This document shows positions 44,373 through 52,901 of a stretch of DNA of 64,000 nt, in pieces; position 1 is the stretch's first letter, and every line of letters starts with the position of its first letter. The translations under genes and the position numbers were made by a program. The notes beneath the pieces were generated by a model that did not search any database, was not told where the DNA came from, and was given only the letters and a program-made list of their open reading frames with translations. Source of the stretch: Salegentibacter flavus (GTDB lineage: Bacteria; Bacteroidota; Bacteroidia; Flavobacteriales; Flavobacteriaceae); contig NZ_FOVL01000003.1 of assembly GCF_900115145.1 (NCBI RefSeq), positions 124,001-188,000 on the forward strand. The letters run 5' to 3'.

Positions 44373-46154
44373 ATGAACCAACCCAAAAGACTTTTTGACT
44401 TTCCATATTATCAGCTGGAAAACTTTCCTCTGGAAAAATCCCTGGTAACAAAATACGACGGACAGTGGAAGTCCCTATCAACCAAACAATACATAGATCA
44501 GGCAAATAAAATTAGCCGTGGTTTATTGAGATTGGGGGTATTACCCAATGAAAAGATAGCAGTGATCTCTACCACAAACAGAAGCGAATGGAATGTACTT
44601 GACGTTGGTGTTTTGCAACTTGGTGCCCAAAACGTACCGATCTATCCTACAATTTCTGAGGAAGATTATGAATACGTTCTTAACCATAGTGAGGCTACTT
44701 ATTGTTTCGTATCAGATACTGAAGTTCTTGAAAAAGTAAGATCTATACAGTCAAACACAAGACTCAAGGAAGTTTATAGCTTCGATGAGATTTCGGGATG
44801 TAAAAACTGGAAAGAGGTTCTGGAACTGGGTGAAGATAAAAGCAATCAGGAAGAAGTTGAAAAACTAAAGGAGGCTGTTAAGCCAGATGATCTGGCTACC
44901 CTTATATATACTTCCGGTACCACCGGAAGACCAAAAGGGGTTATGCTTTCACATAATAATATTACAAGTAATGTATTGGGGAGTGCCACACGTGTTCCCT
45001 TCGAGGTTGGAACTTATGTTTCACTGAGTTTTCTTCCCGTATGCCATATTTTTGAGAGAATGATTCTGTATTTATATCAGTATTATTCAGTTTCTATTCA
45101 CTTTGCAGAATCTATCGAGAAGATTAGCGATAACCTTAAGGAAGTGAAACCTCACGTGATCTCTGCCGTTCCTCGAGTTCTGGAAAAAGTTTATGATAAA
45201 ATAATAGCAAAAGGCTCTACCGTAGGAGGAATCAAACAAAAGCTTTTCTTCTGGGCTGTAGAACTGGGCTTAGAATATGAACCTTATGAGGCAAACGGTT
45301 GGTGGTATGAAACCCGCCTTAAACTTGCCAGAAAATTAATTTTCTCTAAATGGAAAGAAGGTTTAGGTGGTAATATTGAACTCGTAGTTTCGGGATCGGC
45401 AGCTTTACAACCTAGACTAGCACGCGTATTTGCCGCCGCAGGAATTCCGGTAATGGAAGGTTACGGCCTAACAGAAACCTCGCCCGTAATTGCGGTTAAC
45501 GACCAGCGTAATTATAACTTCAGGATTGGTACTGTTGGTAAACCCCTTGAAAATGTTGAGGTAAAAATTGCCGAAGATGGGGAGATTCTCTGCAAAGGAC
45601 CAAACGTAATGTTAGGCTATTACAAAGAGCCCGAAAAAACCAAGGAAGTAATAAATGATGATAATTTCTTTCATACCGGAGATATTGGAGAATTGGATAA
45701 AGATGGTTTCCTGAAGATTACCGATCGGAAAAAAGAAATGTTCAAAACTTCAGGCGGAAAATATGTAGCACCTCAAGTGCTGGAAAACACGATGAAGCAA
45801 TCCCGTTTTATCGAGCAGATTATGGTTATTGGCGACGGTGAAAAAATGCCGGCAGCACTGGTTCAGCCTAATTTCGAATTTATTCAGGAATGGGCGAAAA
45901 GGAAAAATATTGACCTGGGAGACGGTTCCTATAAAGTCATCGCCGAAAGTGACCGCGTAAAAGAAAGAATTATGGAAGAGGTAGATTTCTATAACGAGAA
46001 ATTCGGAAAATGGGAAAGAGTAAAGGTCATTGAGCTAACTCCAGAGGTCTGGGGAATAGATGAAGGCCACCTCACGCCTACTATGAAACTAAAACGTAGA
46101 AATATTAAAGAAATCTATAAAGACAAGTACAACAAGATTTACGGTTATGATTAA
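44373..46154 (+). CDS. long-chain fatty acid-CoA ligase (AMP-forming, FadD15-like)
   Basis: This 593-residue ANL-superfamily enzyme has the P-loop YTSGTTGRPKGVMLSHNN near residue 180, GYGLTETSPVIAVN and the hinge and motif III regions HTGDIGELDKDGFLKITDRKK. FKTSGGKYVAPQVLE contains the A8 region. It activates fatty acids to acyl-CoA, feeding the beta-oxidation operon downstream. Chain length preference is inferred from similarity to FadD15/ACSL proteins. It has its own promoter and terminator. Confidence 0.92.
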   Translation: MNQPKRLFDFPYYQLENFPLEKSLVTKYDGQWKSLSTKQYIDQANKISRGLLRLGVLPNEKIAVISTTNRSEWNVLDVGVLQLGAQNVPIYPTISEEDYEYVLNHSEATYCFVSDTEVLEKVRSIQSNTRLKEVYSFDEISGCKNWKEVLELGEDKSNQEEVEKLKEAVKPDDLATLIYTSGTTGRPKGVMLSHNNITSNVLGSATRVPFEVGTYVSLSFLPVCHIFERMILYLYQYYSVSIHFAESIEKISDNLKEVKPHVISAVPRVLEKVYDKIIAKGSTVGGIKQKLFFWAVELGLEYEPYEANGWWYETRLKLARKLIFSKWKEGLGGNIELVVSGSAALQPRLARVFAAAGIPVMEGYGLTETSPVIAVNDQRNYNFRIGTVGKPLENVEVKIAEDGEILCKGPNVMLGYYKEPEKTKEVINDDNFFHTGDIGELDKDGFLKITDRKKEMFKTSGGKYVAPQVLENTMKQSRFIEQIMVIGDGEKMPAALVQPNFEFIQEWAKRKNIDLGDGSYKVIAESDRVKERIMEEVDFYNEKFGKWERVKVIELTPEVWGIDEGHLTPTMKLKRRNIKEIYKDKYNKIYGYD

Positions 46155-46182
46155 TCGATAAAGTTTTTATTAAATTCCAGTT

Positions 46183-46208
46183 AAAACTCTCCCTAAAAGG
46201 AGAGTTTT
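46183..46208 (+). terminator. terminator of fadD-like gene
   Basis: A 10-bp stem AAAACTCTCC with GGAGAGTTTT, followed by a run of T. Confidence 0.9.
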
Positions 46209-46267
46209 TTTATGTAATTCCCTTAAATTTAAGATTCCCCTCTTCTACCTTTCGATTTTTGCTGATT

Positions 46268-46285
46268 TATTATGCGTGCATAATA
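46268..46285. promoter_or_regulatory. 18-bp palindromic operator upstream of marR-fadNAE
   Basis: TATTATGCGTGCATAATA is an inverted repeat with 8-bp arms and a 2-bp centre. It ends 8 bp before the -7 box TAACTTTG (46294-46301), so it covers the -33 region where polymerase would bind. This is the normal size and layout for a MarR dimer site, and the next gene encodes a MarR protein. Autorepression and control of the fad operon are inferred. Confidence 0.7.
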
Positions 46286-46293
46286 TTTTTTCT

Positions 46294-46301
46294 TAACTTT
46301 G
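46294..46301 (+). promoter_or_regulatory. -7 promoter element of marR-fadNAE operon
   Basis: TAACTTTG matches TAnnTTTG exactly, 17 bases before the marR ATG at 46319. The region where -33 should lie is occupied by the palindrome. Confidence 0.6.
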
Positions 46302-46318
46302 GGAATCAAGTATCAAAA

Positions 46319-46774
46319 ATGAAGGAAAAAACGATAGATTATGTTTTGCGTGCCACCTGGATGGCAGTTTCAAAGATGTATAATGAAGAAGCCGGAAAGG
46401 CCGGTAGTACGATGGCCACCGGTTTCGCTCTTTTAAGCATCGATCCGGAAACCGGCACCCCTTCTACTTCACTGGGTCCCAAAATGGGAATGGAAGCTAC
46501 CAGTCTTTCCAGGATATTAAAGACCATGGAAGATAAAGGCCTTATTCTACGCCGGAAGAACCCAAAAGACGGGAGGAGCGTTCTTATTCACTTAACCGAT
46601 TTTGGTCGGGAGATGCGTGATTACTCCAAAAAGGTCGTGTTAAGATTTGATGAGGCGGTAAAGGAATCGGTTTCTGAAGAGGATCTGAAAACCTTTATTG
46701 AAGTTGCCAATACCATAATGGATCTGATTTCAGAAAAAAAGATCTATAAAGAAGAAATTAAACTGAAACATTGA
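46319..46774 (+). CDS. MarR family transcriptional regulator of fatty-acid catabolism
   Basis: The protein of about 151 residues has a winged helix: GMEATSLSRILKTMEDKGLI is the recognition helix and RRKNPKDGRSVLIHLTDFG the wing. The flanking helices form the dimer region. An upstream in-frame start would lie within the operator and promoter, so ATG 46319 is chosen. It heads the fadN-fadA-fadE block, so acyl-CoA or a fatty acid is the likely inducer. That ligand is inferred; in Bacillus the equivalent operon is controlled by a TetR-type FadR. Confidence 0.88.
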   Translation: MKEKTIDYVLRATWMAVSKMYNEEAGKAGSTMATGFALLSIDPETGTPSTSLGPKMGMEATSLSRILKTMEDKGLILRRKNPKDGRSVLIHLTDFGREMRDYSKKVVLRFDEAVKESVSEEDLKTFIEVANTIMDLISEKKIYKEEIKLKH

Positions 46775-46852
46775 TTTAGAACTTATCAGCTGGAAAAAGC
46801 TGAAACATTAAATAAAGAAACGAAAACCTTATAGTAAAATTTGACTAACAAC

Positions 46853-49258
46853 ATGAAAAGAAGAATCAATAAAGTGGCCGTAATAGGCTCCGGAATTATG
46901 GGGAGCGGGATTGCCTGTCACTTTGCCAATATTGGCGTAGAAGTACTCCTGCTGGACATTGTGCCCCGGGAACTGAATGAAAAGGAAAAGAAAAAAGGGC
47001 TAACTCTGGAGGATAAGGAAGTTAGAAACCGGTTGGTTAACGAGTCGTTGCAAAGCGCTTTAAAATCTAAACCTTCTCCAATCTATCACCAAAAATTTGC
47101 CAACCGTATCGAAACTGGAAACCTGGAAGATGATATATCGAAAGTTTCAGAAGCAGACTGGATTATAGAGGTTGTTGTAGAACGTCTGGACATTAAAAAG
47201 AAGGTCTTTGATGACCTGGAAAAACACCGCAAACCAGGAACTCTTATTACTTCAAATACTTCGGGAATTCCAATTCACCAAATGAATGAAGGCCGCAGTG
47301 ATGATTTTAAAAAGCATTTTTGTGGAACCCATTTCTTTAATCCGCCCCGTTATCTTAGATTATTCGAAATTATTCCCGGGCCAGATACTTCAGAAGAGGT
47401 CCTTGATTTCCTTAATGAATATGGAGAAAAATTCCTCGGAAAAAAATCGGTGGTAGCTAAAGATACCCCGGCATTTATTGGAAACCGGGTAGGAATTTTC
47501 AGTATAATGAGCCTTTTCCATATGGTTAAAGATATGGGAATGACCATTGAGGAAGTCGATAAACTTACCGGGCCCGTAATTGGGCGCCAAAAATCTGCCA
47601 CCTTTAGAACAGTTGATGTGGTAGGACTGGATACTTTAGTGCACGTGGCCAACGGACTGCATAAAGGAGTACCAGAAGATGAAGAACATGAACTTTTTGC
47701 CTTGCCGGATTTTATCCAGACAATGGTGGACAACGAATGGTACGGCAGCAAAAGCGGCCAAGGATTTTATAAGAAAATAAAAAACGAGGATGGTTCCAGT
47801 ACCATAAAGTCATTGGATCTGGACTCTTTGGAATATCGCGACCAGAAAAAAGCTTCTTTCGCTACGCTGGAAGAAACTAAAAGCATAGACAATGTAGAGG
47901 ACCGTTTTGAGGTTTTGATCAACGGAAAAGATAAAGCCGGAGAATTTTACCGAAAAAGTTTCGGGGCGCTTTTCGCCTATGTTTCCCATCGAATCCCGGA
48001 GATTACTGACGAGCTCTATAAAATAGATGACGCGATGAAAGCTGGATTTGGCTGGGAACACGGTCCCTTCCAGATCTGGGATGCCGTTGGGGTAAAAAAA
48101 GGAATCGAACTTATTGAAGCCGAAGGCAAAAAACCTGCCGCCTGGGTAAATGAAATGCTGGAAAGCGGCAAGGAATCATTTTATACCGTTAAGGAAGGGA
48201 ATACCTATTTCTATGATATTCCTAAAAAGGAACACGTAAAAATCCCTGGCCAGGATGCTTTTATCATTCTTGACAACATCCGGGAATCCAAAGAAGTATT
48301 CAAAAATAGCGGAGTTGTGGTTGAAGATCTTGGGGACGGAATCCTAAATGTTGAATTCCGAAGCAAAATGAATGCTATTGGTGGTGATGTCCTTGATGGA
48401 ATCAATAAGGCTATAGATATTGCTGAAAAAGATTACCAGGGATTAGTAGTTGCCAATAATGGGAAGAATTTCTCTGTTGGTGCCAATATCGGGATGATCT
48501 TTATGATGGCTGTGGAACAGGAATATGAAGAGCTGAATATGGCTGTGAAATATTTCCAGGACACAATGATGCGTATGCGCTACTCCTCCATCCCAACCGT
48601 GGCTGCACCGCACACGATGACTCTGGGAGGCGGTTGTGAACTTTCCATGCATGCCGATAAAGTAGTGGCAGCAGCCGAAACTTACATTGGATTAGTTGAA
48701 TTTGGGGTTGGGGTAATTCCCGGCGGCGGTGGTTCTAAAGAAATGACCGTTCGTGCTGCAGATACTTTTGAAAAAGACGATGTAGAATTAAACCGATTAA
48801 GAGAACACTTCCTAACTATTGGGATGGCTAAGGTTTCAACCTCTGCTTATGAAGCTTACGATCTTAATATCCTTCAAAAAGGTAAAGATATCGTGGTGGT
48901 CAATCCAAACAGGCAATTGGCAATAGCTAAAAAACATGCCCTGTTAATGGCTGAAAATGGTTACACGAAACCTATTCTCCGTACCGATATAAAAGTATTA
49001 GGGAAACAGGCTTTAGGAGCTTTCTTAGTAGGGACAGACCAGATGAACGCCGGGAAATATATTAGCGACCACGATAAAAAGATTGCTAACAAACTGGCAT
49101 ATGTAATGGCCGGTGGAGATCTTTCTGAACCGCAAATGGTAAGTGAGCAATATCTACTCGACCTGGAACGCGAAGCATTCCTTTCCCTAACCGGAGAGCG
49201 CAAAACGCTGGAAAGACTTCAGCATATGTTGAAGAAAGGGAAACCGCTACGTAATTAA
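46853..49258 (+). CDS. fadN: 3-hydroxyacyl-CoA dehydrogenase / enoyl-CoA hydratase, bifunctional
   Basis: This 801-residue enzyme has the dehydrogenase first and the hydratase last, the reverse of E. coli FadB. The NAD site is VAVIGSGIMGSGIACHFANIG, and HFFNPPRYLRLFEIIPGPDTS belongs to the dehydrogenase. The hydratase has NGKNFSVGANIGM (oxyanion hole) and GLVEFGVGVIPGGGG with the catalytic Glu. This order matches Bacillus FadN. It performs the hydration and oxidation steps of beta-oxidation. The ATG is preferred over a TTG 12 bases earlier. Confidence 0.92.
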   Translation: MKRRINKVAVIGSGIMGSGIACHFANIGVEVLLLDIVPRELNEKEKKKGLTLEDKEVRNRLVNESLQSALKSKPSPIYHQKFANRIETGNLEDDISKVSEADWIIEVVVERLDIKKKVFDDLEKHRKPGTLITSNTSGIPIHQMNEGRSDDFKKHFCGTHFFNPPRYLRLFEIIPGPDTSEEVLDFLNEYGEKFLGKKSVVAKDTPAFIGNRVGIFSIMSLFHMVKDMGMTIEEVDKLTGPVIGRQKSATFRTVDVVGLDTLVHVANGLHKGVPEDEEHELFALPDFIQTMVDNEWYGSKSGQGFYKKIKNEDGSSTIKSLDLDSLEYRDQKKASFATLEETKSIDNVEDRFEVLINGKDKAGEFYRKSFGALFAYVSHRIPEITDELYKIDDAMKAGFGWEHGPFQIWDAVGVKKGIELIEAEGKKPAAWVNEMLESGKESFYTVKEGNTYFYDIPKKEHVKIPGQDAFIILDNIRESKEVFKNSGVVVEDLGDGILNVEFRSKMNAIGGDVLDGINKAIDIAEKDYQGLVVANNGKNFSVGANIGMIFMMAVEQEYEELNMAVKYFQDTMMRMRYSSIPTVAAPHTMTLGGGCELSMHADKVVAAAETYIGLVEFGVGVIPGGGGSKEMTVRAADTFEKDDVELNRLREHFLTIGMAKVSTSAYEAYDLNILQKGKDIVVVNPNRQLAIAKKHALLMAENGYTKPILRTDIKVLGKQALGAFLVGTDQMNAGKYISDHDKKIANKLAYVMAGGDLSEPQMVSEQYLLDLEREAFLSLTGERKTLERLQHMLKKGKPLRN

Positions 49259-49268
49259 TCGTATAGTG

Positions 49269-49318
49269 TATAATGTAGATTGTAAGGATATGATTATCAA
49301 ATAACAATCAACATTATA
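49269..49318. repeat. intra-operon inverted repeat between fadN and fadA
   Basis: TATAATGTAGATTG (49269-49282) and CAATCAACATTATA (49305-49318) are inverted copies with one mismatch and a 22-base loop. A third related copy (ACATTATAC, 49336-49344) gives an alternative pairing. It occupies most of the 101-bp gap. Confidence 0.55.
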
Positions 49319-49359
49319 ACTAAGAAATTCAATACACATTATACAAAATACAATATACA

Positions 49360-50550
49360 ATGAAGACAGCATACATAGTAAAAGCATACAGAACAGCCGT
49401 GGGGAAAGCTCCCCGTGGCGTGTTCAGATTTAAGCGGCCTGATGATCTGGCAGCAGAAACTATAGAATATATGATGAAACAATTACCCGATTTTGACAAA
49501 ACCCGAATCGATGATGTGATTGTTGGAAACGCAATGCCCGAAGCCGAACAAGGTTTAAACGTAGGCCGTTTGATCTCTTTAATGAGCCTGGATACCGATA
49601 AGGTTCCGGGGATGACGGTTAACCGTTATTGTGCCTCAGGGCTGGAGACCATAGCAATTGCCTCTGCGAAGATCCAAAGCGGAATGGCCGATTGTATTAT
49701 CGCCGGTGGTGCCGAAAGTATGAGCTATATCCCAATGGGAGGTTACAAACCGGTACCTAATTATAAAACTGCCAAAGAAGGAAATGAAGATTATTACTGG
49801 GGTATGGGACTTACTGCGGAAGCCGTAGCTGAAAAATACAAGGTTTCCCGTGAAGATCAGGATGAATTTGCCTTCAACTCACACCAAAAAGCGCTAAAAG
49901 CACAGGAAGAAAACCGATTTCAGGATCAAATAGTTCCCATTGACGTTGAAGAAACTTTTGTTGGGAAAGATGGTAAGAAACAAACTAAATCTTATACTGT
50001 AACCAAAGATGAAGGTCCCAGAGCCGATACTTCCAAGGAAGTTTTAGGGAAACTAAGACCTGTTTTTGCCGAAGGTGGAAGCGTAACTGCAGGTAACTCT
50101 TCACAAATGAGCGATGGCGCTGCCTTTGTAATGGTAATGAGTGAAGAAATGGTAAAGGAATTCAATCTGGAACCTATCGCCCGACTGGTTAGTTATACTC
50201 CTGTTGGAGTTCCGCCAAGAATAATGGGAATCGGGCCAGTAGAAGCAATTCCGAAAGCATTAAAACAAGCCGGATTAAAACAAGATGACATGCAGCTCAT
50301 TGAACTTAATGAAGCTTTTGCATCACAATCCCTGGCAGTAATCAGGGAACTGGGCTTAGATCCTGACAAGGTTAACCCTAACGGAGGTGCAATTTCTATG
50401 GGGCACCCGCTGGGTTGTACCGGAGCAAAACTTTCGGTGCAAATCTTTGATGAAATGCGCAAACGCAACTTGAAAGACAAATACGCCATGGTGACAATGT
50501 GTGTTGGAACCGGACAGGGAGCTGCGGGCATATACGAAATCTTGTCATAG
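49360..50550 (+). CDS. fadA: acetyl-CoA C-acyltransferase (3-ketoacyl-CoA thiolase)
   Basis: This 396-residue thiolase has the nucleophilic Cys in VNRYCASGLETIA, the His in GGAISMGHPLGCTGAK and the second Cys in VTMCVGTGQGAAG. It cleaves 3-ketoacyl-CoA to acetyl-CoA. Gene order after fadN and before fadE matches the Bacillus fadN-fadA-fadE operon, and the length matches FadA (391). Confidence 0.94.
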   Translation: MKTAYIVKAYRTAVGKAPRGVFRFKRPDDLAAETIEYMMKQLPDFDKTRIDDVIVGNAMPEAEQGLNVGRLISLMSLDTDKVPGMTVNRYCASGLETIAIASAKIQSGMADCIIAGGAESMSYIPMGGYKPVPNYKTAKEGNEDYYWGMGLTAEAVAEKYKVSREDQDEFAFNSHQKALKAQEENRFQDQIVPIDVEETFVGKDGKKQTKSYTVTKDEGPRADTSKEVLGKLRPVFAEGGSVTAGNSSQMSDGAAFVMVMSEEMVKEFNLEPIARLVSYTPVGVPPRIMGIGPVEAIPKALKQAGLKQDDMQLIELNEAFASQSLAVIRELGLDPDKVNPNGGAISMGHPLGCTGAKLSVQIFDEMRKRNLKDKYAMVTMCVGTGQGAAGIYEILS

Positions 50551-50645
50551 AAAAAAGAAGAGAGATAGAAGAGTTTCAAAAAATGACAATGGGTTTCAAA
50601 ATGGCTTATAATGTCTATTTTCTTTCTTCTCTTTTCTCTATTCTA
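50551..50645. repeat. purine/pyrimidine inverted repeat between fadA and fadE
   Basis: A purine-rich tract beginning right after the fadA stop (about 50551-50578) is roughly complementary to a pyrimidine-rich tract at about 50616-50645. About 16 of 21 bases can pair around a 40-base loop. It could be a processing or stability element in the operon message. Confidence 0.35.
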
Positions 50646-50682
50646 ATCCAAAAGCAAAAAATTAAAATAACAATACCAAACA

Positions 50683-52497
50683 ATGGAAACAACAGAAAAT
50701 AAAAAAGAACTTCTGCGCGGTGGGCAATTCCTGGTTAAGGAGACCAAGGCAGAAGACATATTTACCCCGGAAGATTTTTCGGAAGAGCAAAAAATGATGC
50801 GCGATTCGGTTAAGGAATTTGTAGATCGCGAGATCTGGCCGAAAAAAGATGAATTTGAAAATAAAAATTACGCGCTTACCGAAGAAGTAATGCAAAAAGC
50901 CGGGGAACTTGGTTTCCTTGGAGTAGCAGTACCGGAAGAATATGATGGCCTTGGAATGGGCTTCGTTTCTACTATGTTGGTTTGCGATTATATTTCGGGA
51001 GCCACAGGTTCTATTGCTACTGCTTTTGGTGCGCACACGGGGATTGGCACTTTGCCAATTCTACTTTATGGAACCGAAGAGCAACGAAAGAAATATGTTC
51101 CGAAGTTATCTACGGGAGAATGGTTTGGTGCCTATTGTTTAACAGAACCCGGTGCAGGAAGTGACGCCAACTCAGGGAAAACAAAAGCTGAGCTTACCGA
51201 GGACGGCAAACATTACAAGATAAACGGGCAGAAGATGTGGATCTCCAATGCGGGCTTTGCAGATGTGTTTATCGTATTTGCTCGAATTGAGGATGATAAG
51301 TACATTACCGGTTTCATCGTAGAATACGATAAGGAAAATCCAAATGGAATTACCTTTGGCGAAGAAGAGAAAAAACTCGGAATTCACTCCTCCTCTACCC
51401 GACAGGTATTTTTCAACGATACAACAATTCCTGCCGAAAATATGCTATCCGAGCGTGGAAACGGATTTAAAATAGCGATGAATGCGTTGAATGTTGGTAG
51501 AATTAAATTGGCTTCAGCAACTCTGGATGCTCAAAGAAGGGTGACCGATGTAGCTATAAAATATGCCAATGACAGGGTTCAATTTAAGACGCCAATTGCG
51601 AAATTCGGAGCTATCAAACTAAAATTAGCAGAGATGGCCACTTCCGCCTGGGTTGGAGAAGCTGCCACCTACCGAGCTGCGAAGATGATAGAAAACAGGA
51701 TCAGCCTACGCATGGAAAATGGGGAATCCCACGCCGATGCTGAATTAAAAACTTTTGAAGAGTACGCTATAGAATGTTCTATCCTGAAGGTTGCTTGTTC
51801 AGAAGATATTCAGAATTGCAGCGACGAGGGTATACAGATATTTGGAGGTATGGGCTTTTCGGCCGATACACCTATGGAATCCGCCTGGAGAGATGCCAGG
51901 ATCGCAAGGATCTACGAAGGCACCAATGAGATCAACCGAATGCTGGCCGTGGGAATGTTGATTAAAAAAGCGATGAAAGGCCACGTAGACCTTCTTGGAC
52001 CAGCCCAGGCTGTCGGCGATGAACTAACAGGAATTCCTTCTATGGACAAACCTGATTATTCAGAATTGTTTGCAGAAGAAAAGGAAATGGTTAAAAAACT
52101 TAAAAAAGTATTTCTTATGGTTGCCGGAAGTGCTGTTCAAAAATTTGGGGAAGACCTCGAAGAACATCAGCAATTGCTTTTGGCGGCTTCTGATATCCTG
52201 ATAGAAACCTATATGGCCGAATCAGGAATTCTTAGAGCAGAGAAAAATGCAAAGCGCTTTGGAGAAGATCAGCAAAAGGAACAGATCCAAATGGCGAAGC
52301 TCTACCTCTACCACGCAGTAGATACTGTTAACCAAAAAGCCAAAGAAGGTATCGCCTCTTTCGCAGAGGGAGATGAACAACGAATGATGCTTATGGGCCT
52401 TAAACGCTTCACCAAATATGAAAATATGCCAAATATTGTGGAGCTTAGAAATAGCATCGCAGAAAAACTGACTTCAGAAAACAAGTATATGTTCTAA
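50683..52497 (+). CDS. fadE: acyl-CoA dehydrogenase (very-long-chain type)
   Basis: This 604-residue acyl-CoA dehydrogenase has FAD-binding segments YCLTEPGAGSDANSGKT and KMWISNAGFADVF. The catalytic Glu lies in RIYEGTNEINRM, with IQIFGGMGFSADTPMESAWR before it. The last 150 residues are an extra helical domain, as in VLCAD and Bacillus FadE (594 residues). It performs the first, oxidative step of beta-oxidation, passing electrons to ETF. Last gene of the fad operon. Confidence 0.93.
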   Translation: METTENKKELLRGGQFLVKETKAEDIFTPEDFSEEQKMMRDSVKEFVDREIWPKKDEFENKNYALTEEVMQKAGELGFLGVAVPEEYDGLGMGFVSTMLVCDYISGATGSIATAFGAHTGIGTLPILLYGTEEQRKKYVPKLSTGEWFGAYCLTEPGAGSDANSGKTKAELTEDGKHYKINGQKMWISNAGFADVFIVFARIEDDKYITGFIVEYDKENPNGITFGEEEKKLGIHSSSTRQVFFNDTTIPAENMLSERGNGFKIAMNALNVGRIKLASATLDAQRRVTDVAIKYANDRVQFKTPIAKFGAIKLKLAEMATSAWVGEAATYRAAKMIENRISLRMENGESHADAELKTFEEYAIECSILKVACSEDIQNCSDEGIQIFGGMGFSADTPMESAWRDARIARIYEGTNEINRMLAVGMLIKKAMKGHVDLLGPAQAVGDELTGIPSMDKPDYSELFAEEKEMVKKLKKVFLMVAGSAVQKFGEDLEEHQQLLLAASDILIETYMAESGILRAEKNAKRFGEDQQKEQIQMAKLYLYHAVDTVNQKAKEGIASFAEGDEQRMMLMGLKRFTKYENMPNIVELRNSIAEKLTSENKYMF

Positions 52498-52517
52498 ATT
52501 TCAATTAAATCTGTTTT

Positions 52518-52549
52518 AAAAAGGCCGTCAAATTTAGACGGTCTTTTTT
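52518..52549 (+). terminator. terminator of fadE
   Basis: A 12-bp stem AAAAAGGCCGTC with GACGGTCTTTTTT (one G-U pair), with T run. Confidence 0.85.
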
Positions 52550-52608
52550 ATTGCTTATTTTTAAAGTTATTGCTGATAAAAATTCCGGGGATATTCAAAA
52601 AATAAGGT

Positions 52609-52791
52609 ATGAAAAACAGTCTAACATTGGTATCCTTTCTTCTTTTCTGTTTCTTACTTCATGAAACTCCTTCATTTGCCTACCAGAAGCAGGATTCTAC
52701 TGTTGTTGAAAGTGAACTTCCACCGGAAGAGAAAATAGATGAACCTGAATCTTCCAATTACATCTTGCTGGCAATAGTAATCCCACGTTGA
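52609..52791 (+). CDS. small secreted protein, possibly frameshifted
   Basis: The frame encodes 60 residues: a signal peptide (to about SFAYQ), an acidic stretch (ESELPPEEKIDEPESS) and the beginning of a second hydrophobic segment (NYILLAIVIP), then a sudden stop. The +1 frame continues from there with 19 residues (VELKEPKFNGDTDEPPRKT) ending at 52846, right at the following hairpin. This looks like an intact gene of about 78 codons with one extra base near 52786, but the case is only suggestive. No homology recognised. Confidence 0.45.
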   Translation: MKNSLTLVSFLLFCFLLHETPSFAYQKQDSTVVESELPPEEKIDEPESSNYILLAIVIPR

Positions 52792-52840
52792 ACTAAAAGA
52801 ACCTAAATTTAATGGGGATACAGATGAACCGCCTAGAAAA

Positions 52841-52881
52841 ACTTAAACCTGGAACCAATGCATTTCGTTCCAGGTTTAAGT
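52841..52881 (-). terminator. terminator of the GH15 gene
   Basis: A perfect 15-bp stem, ACTTAAACCTGGAAC with GTTCCAGGTTTAAGT (52867-52881), has an 11-base loop. A short T run follows on the minus strand. The right side has only a weak T-rich tail, so it may also serve the small gene on the left. Confidence 0.85.
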
Positions 52882-52901
52882 CTCTTTAATAATTGAAAGA
52901 T

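Noticed and set aside
46259-46318. Longer MarR protein starting at 46259
   Set aside because: The extra 20 residues would be encoded over the palindrome and -7 box and are hydrophobic, unlike MarR N-termini.
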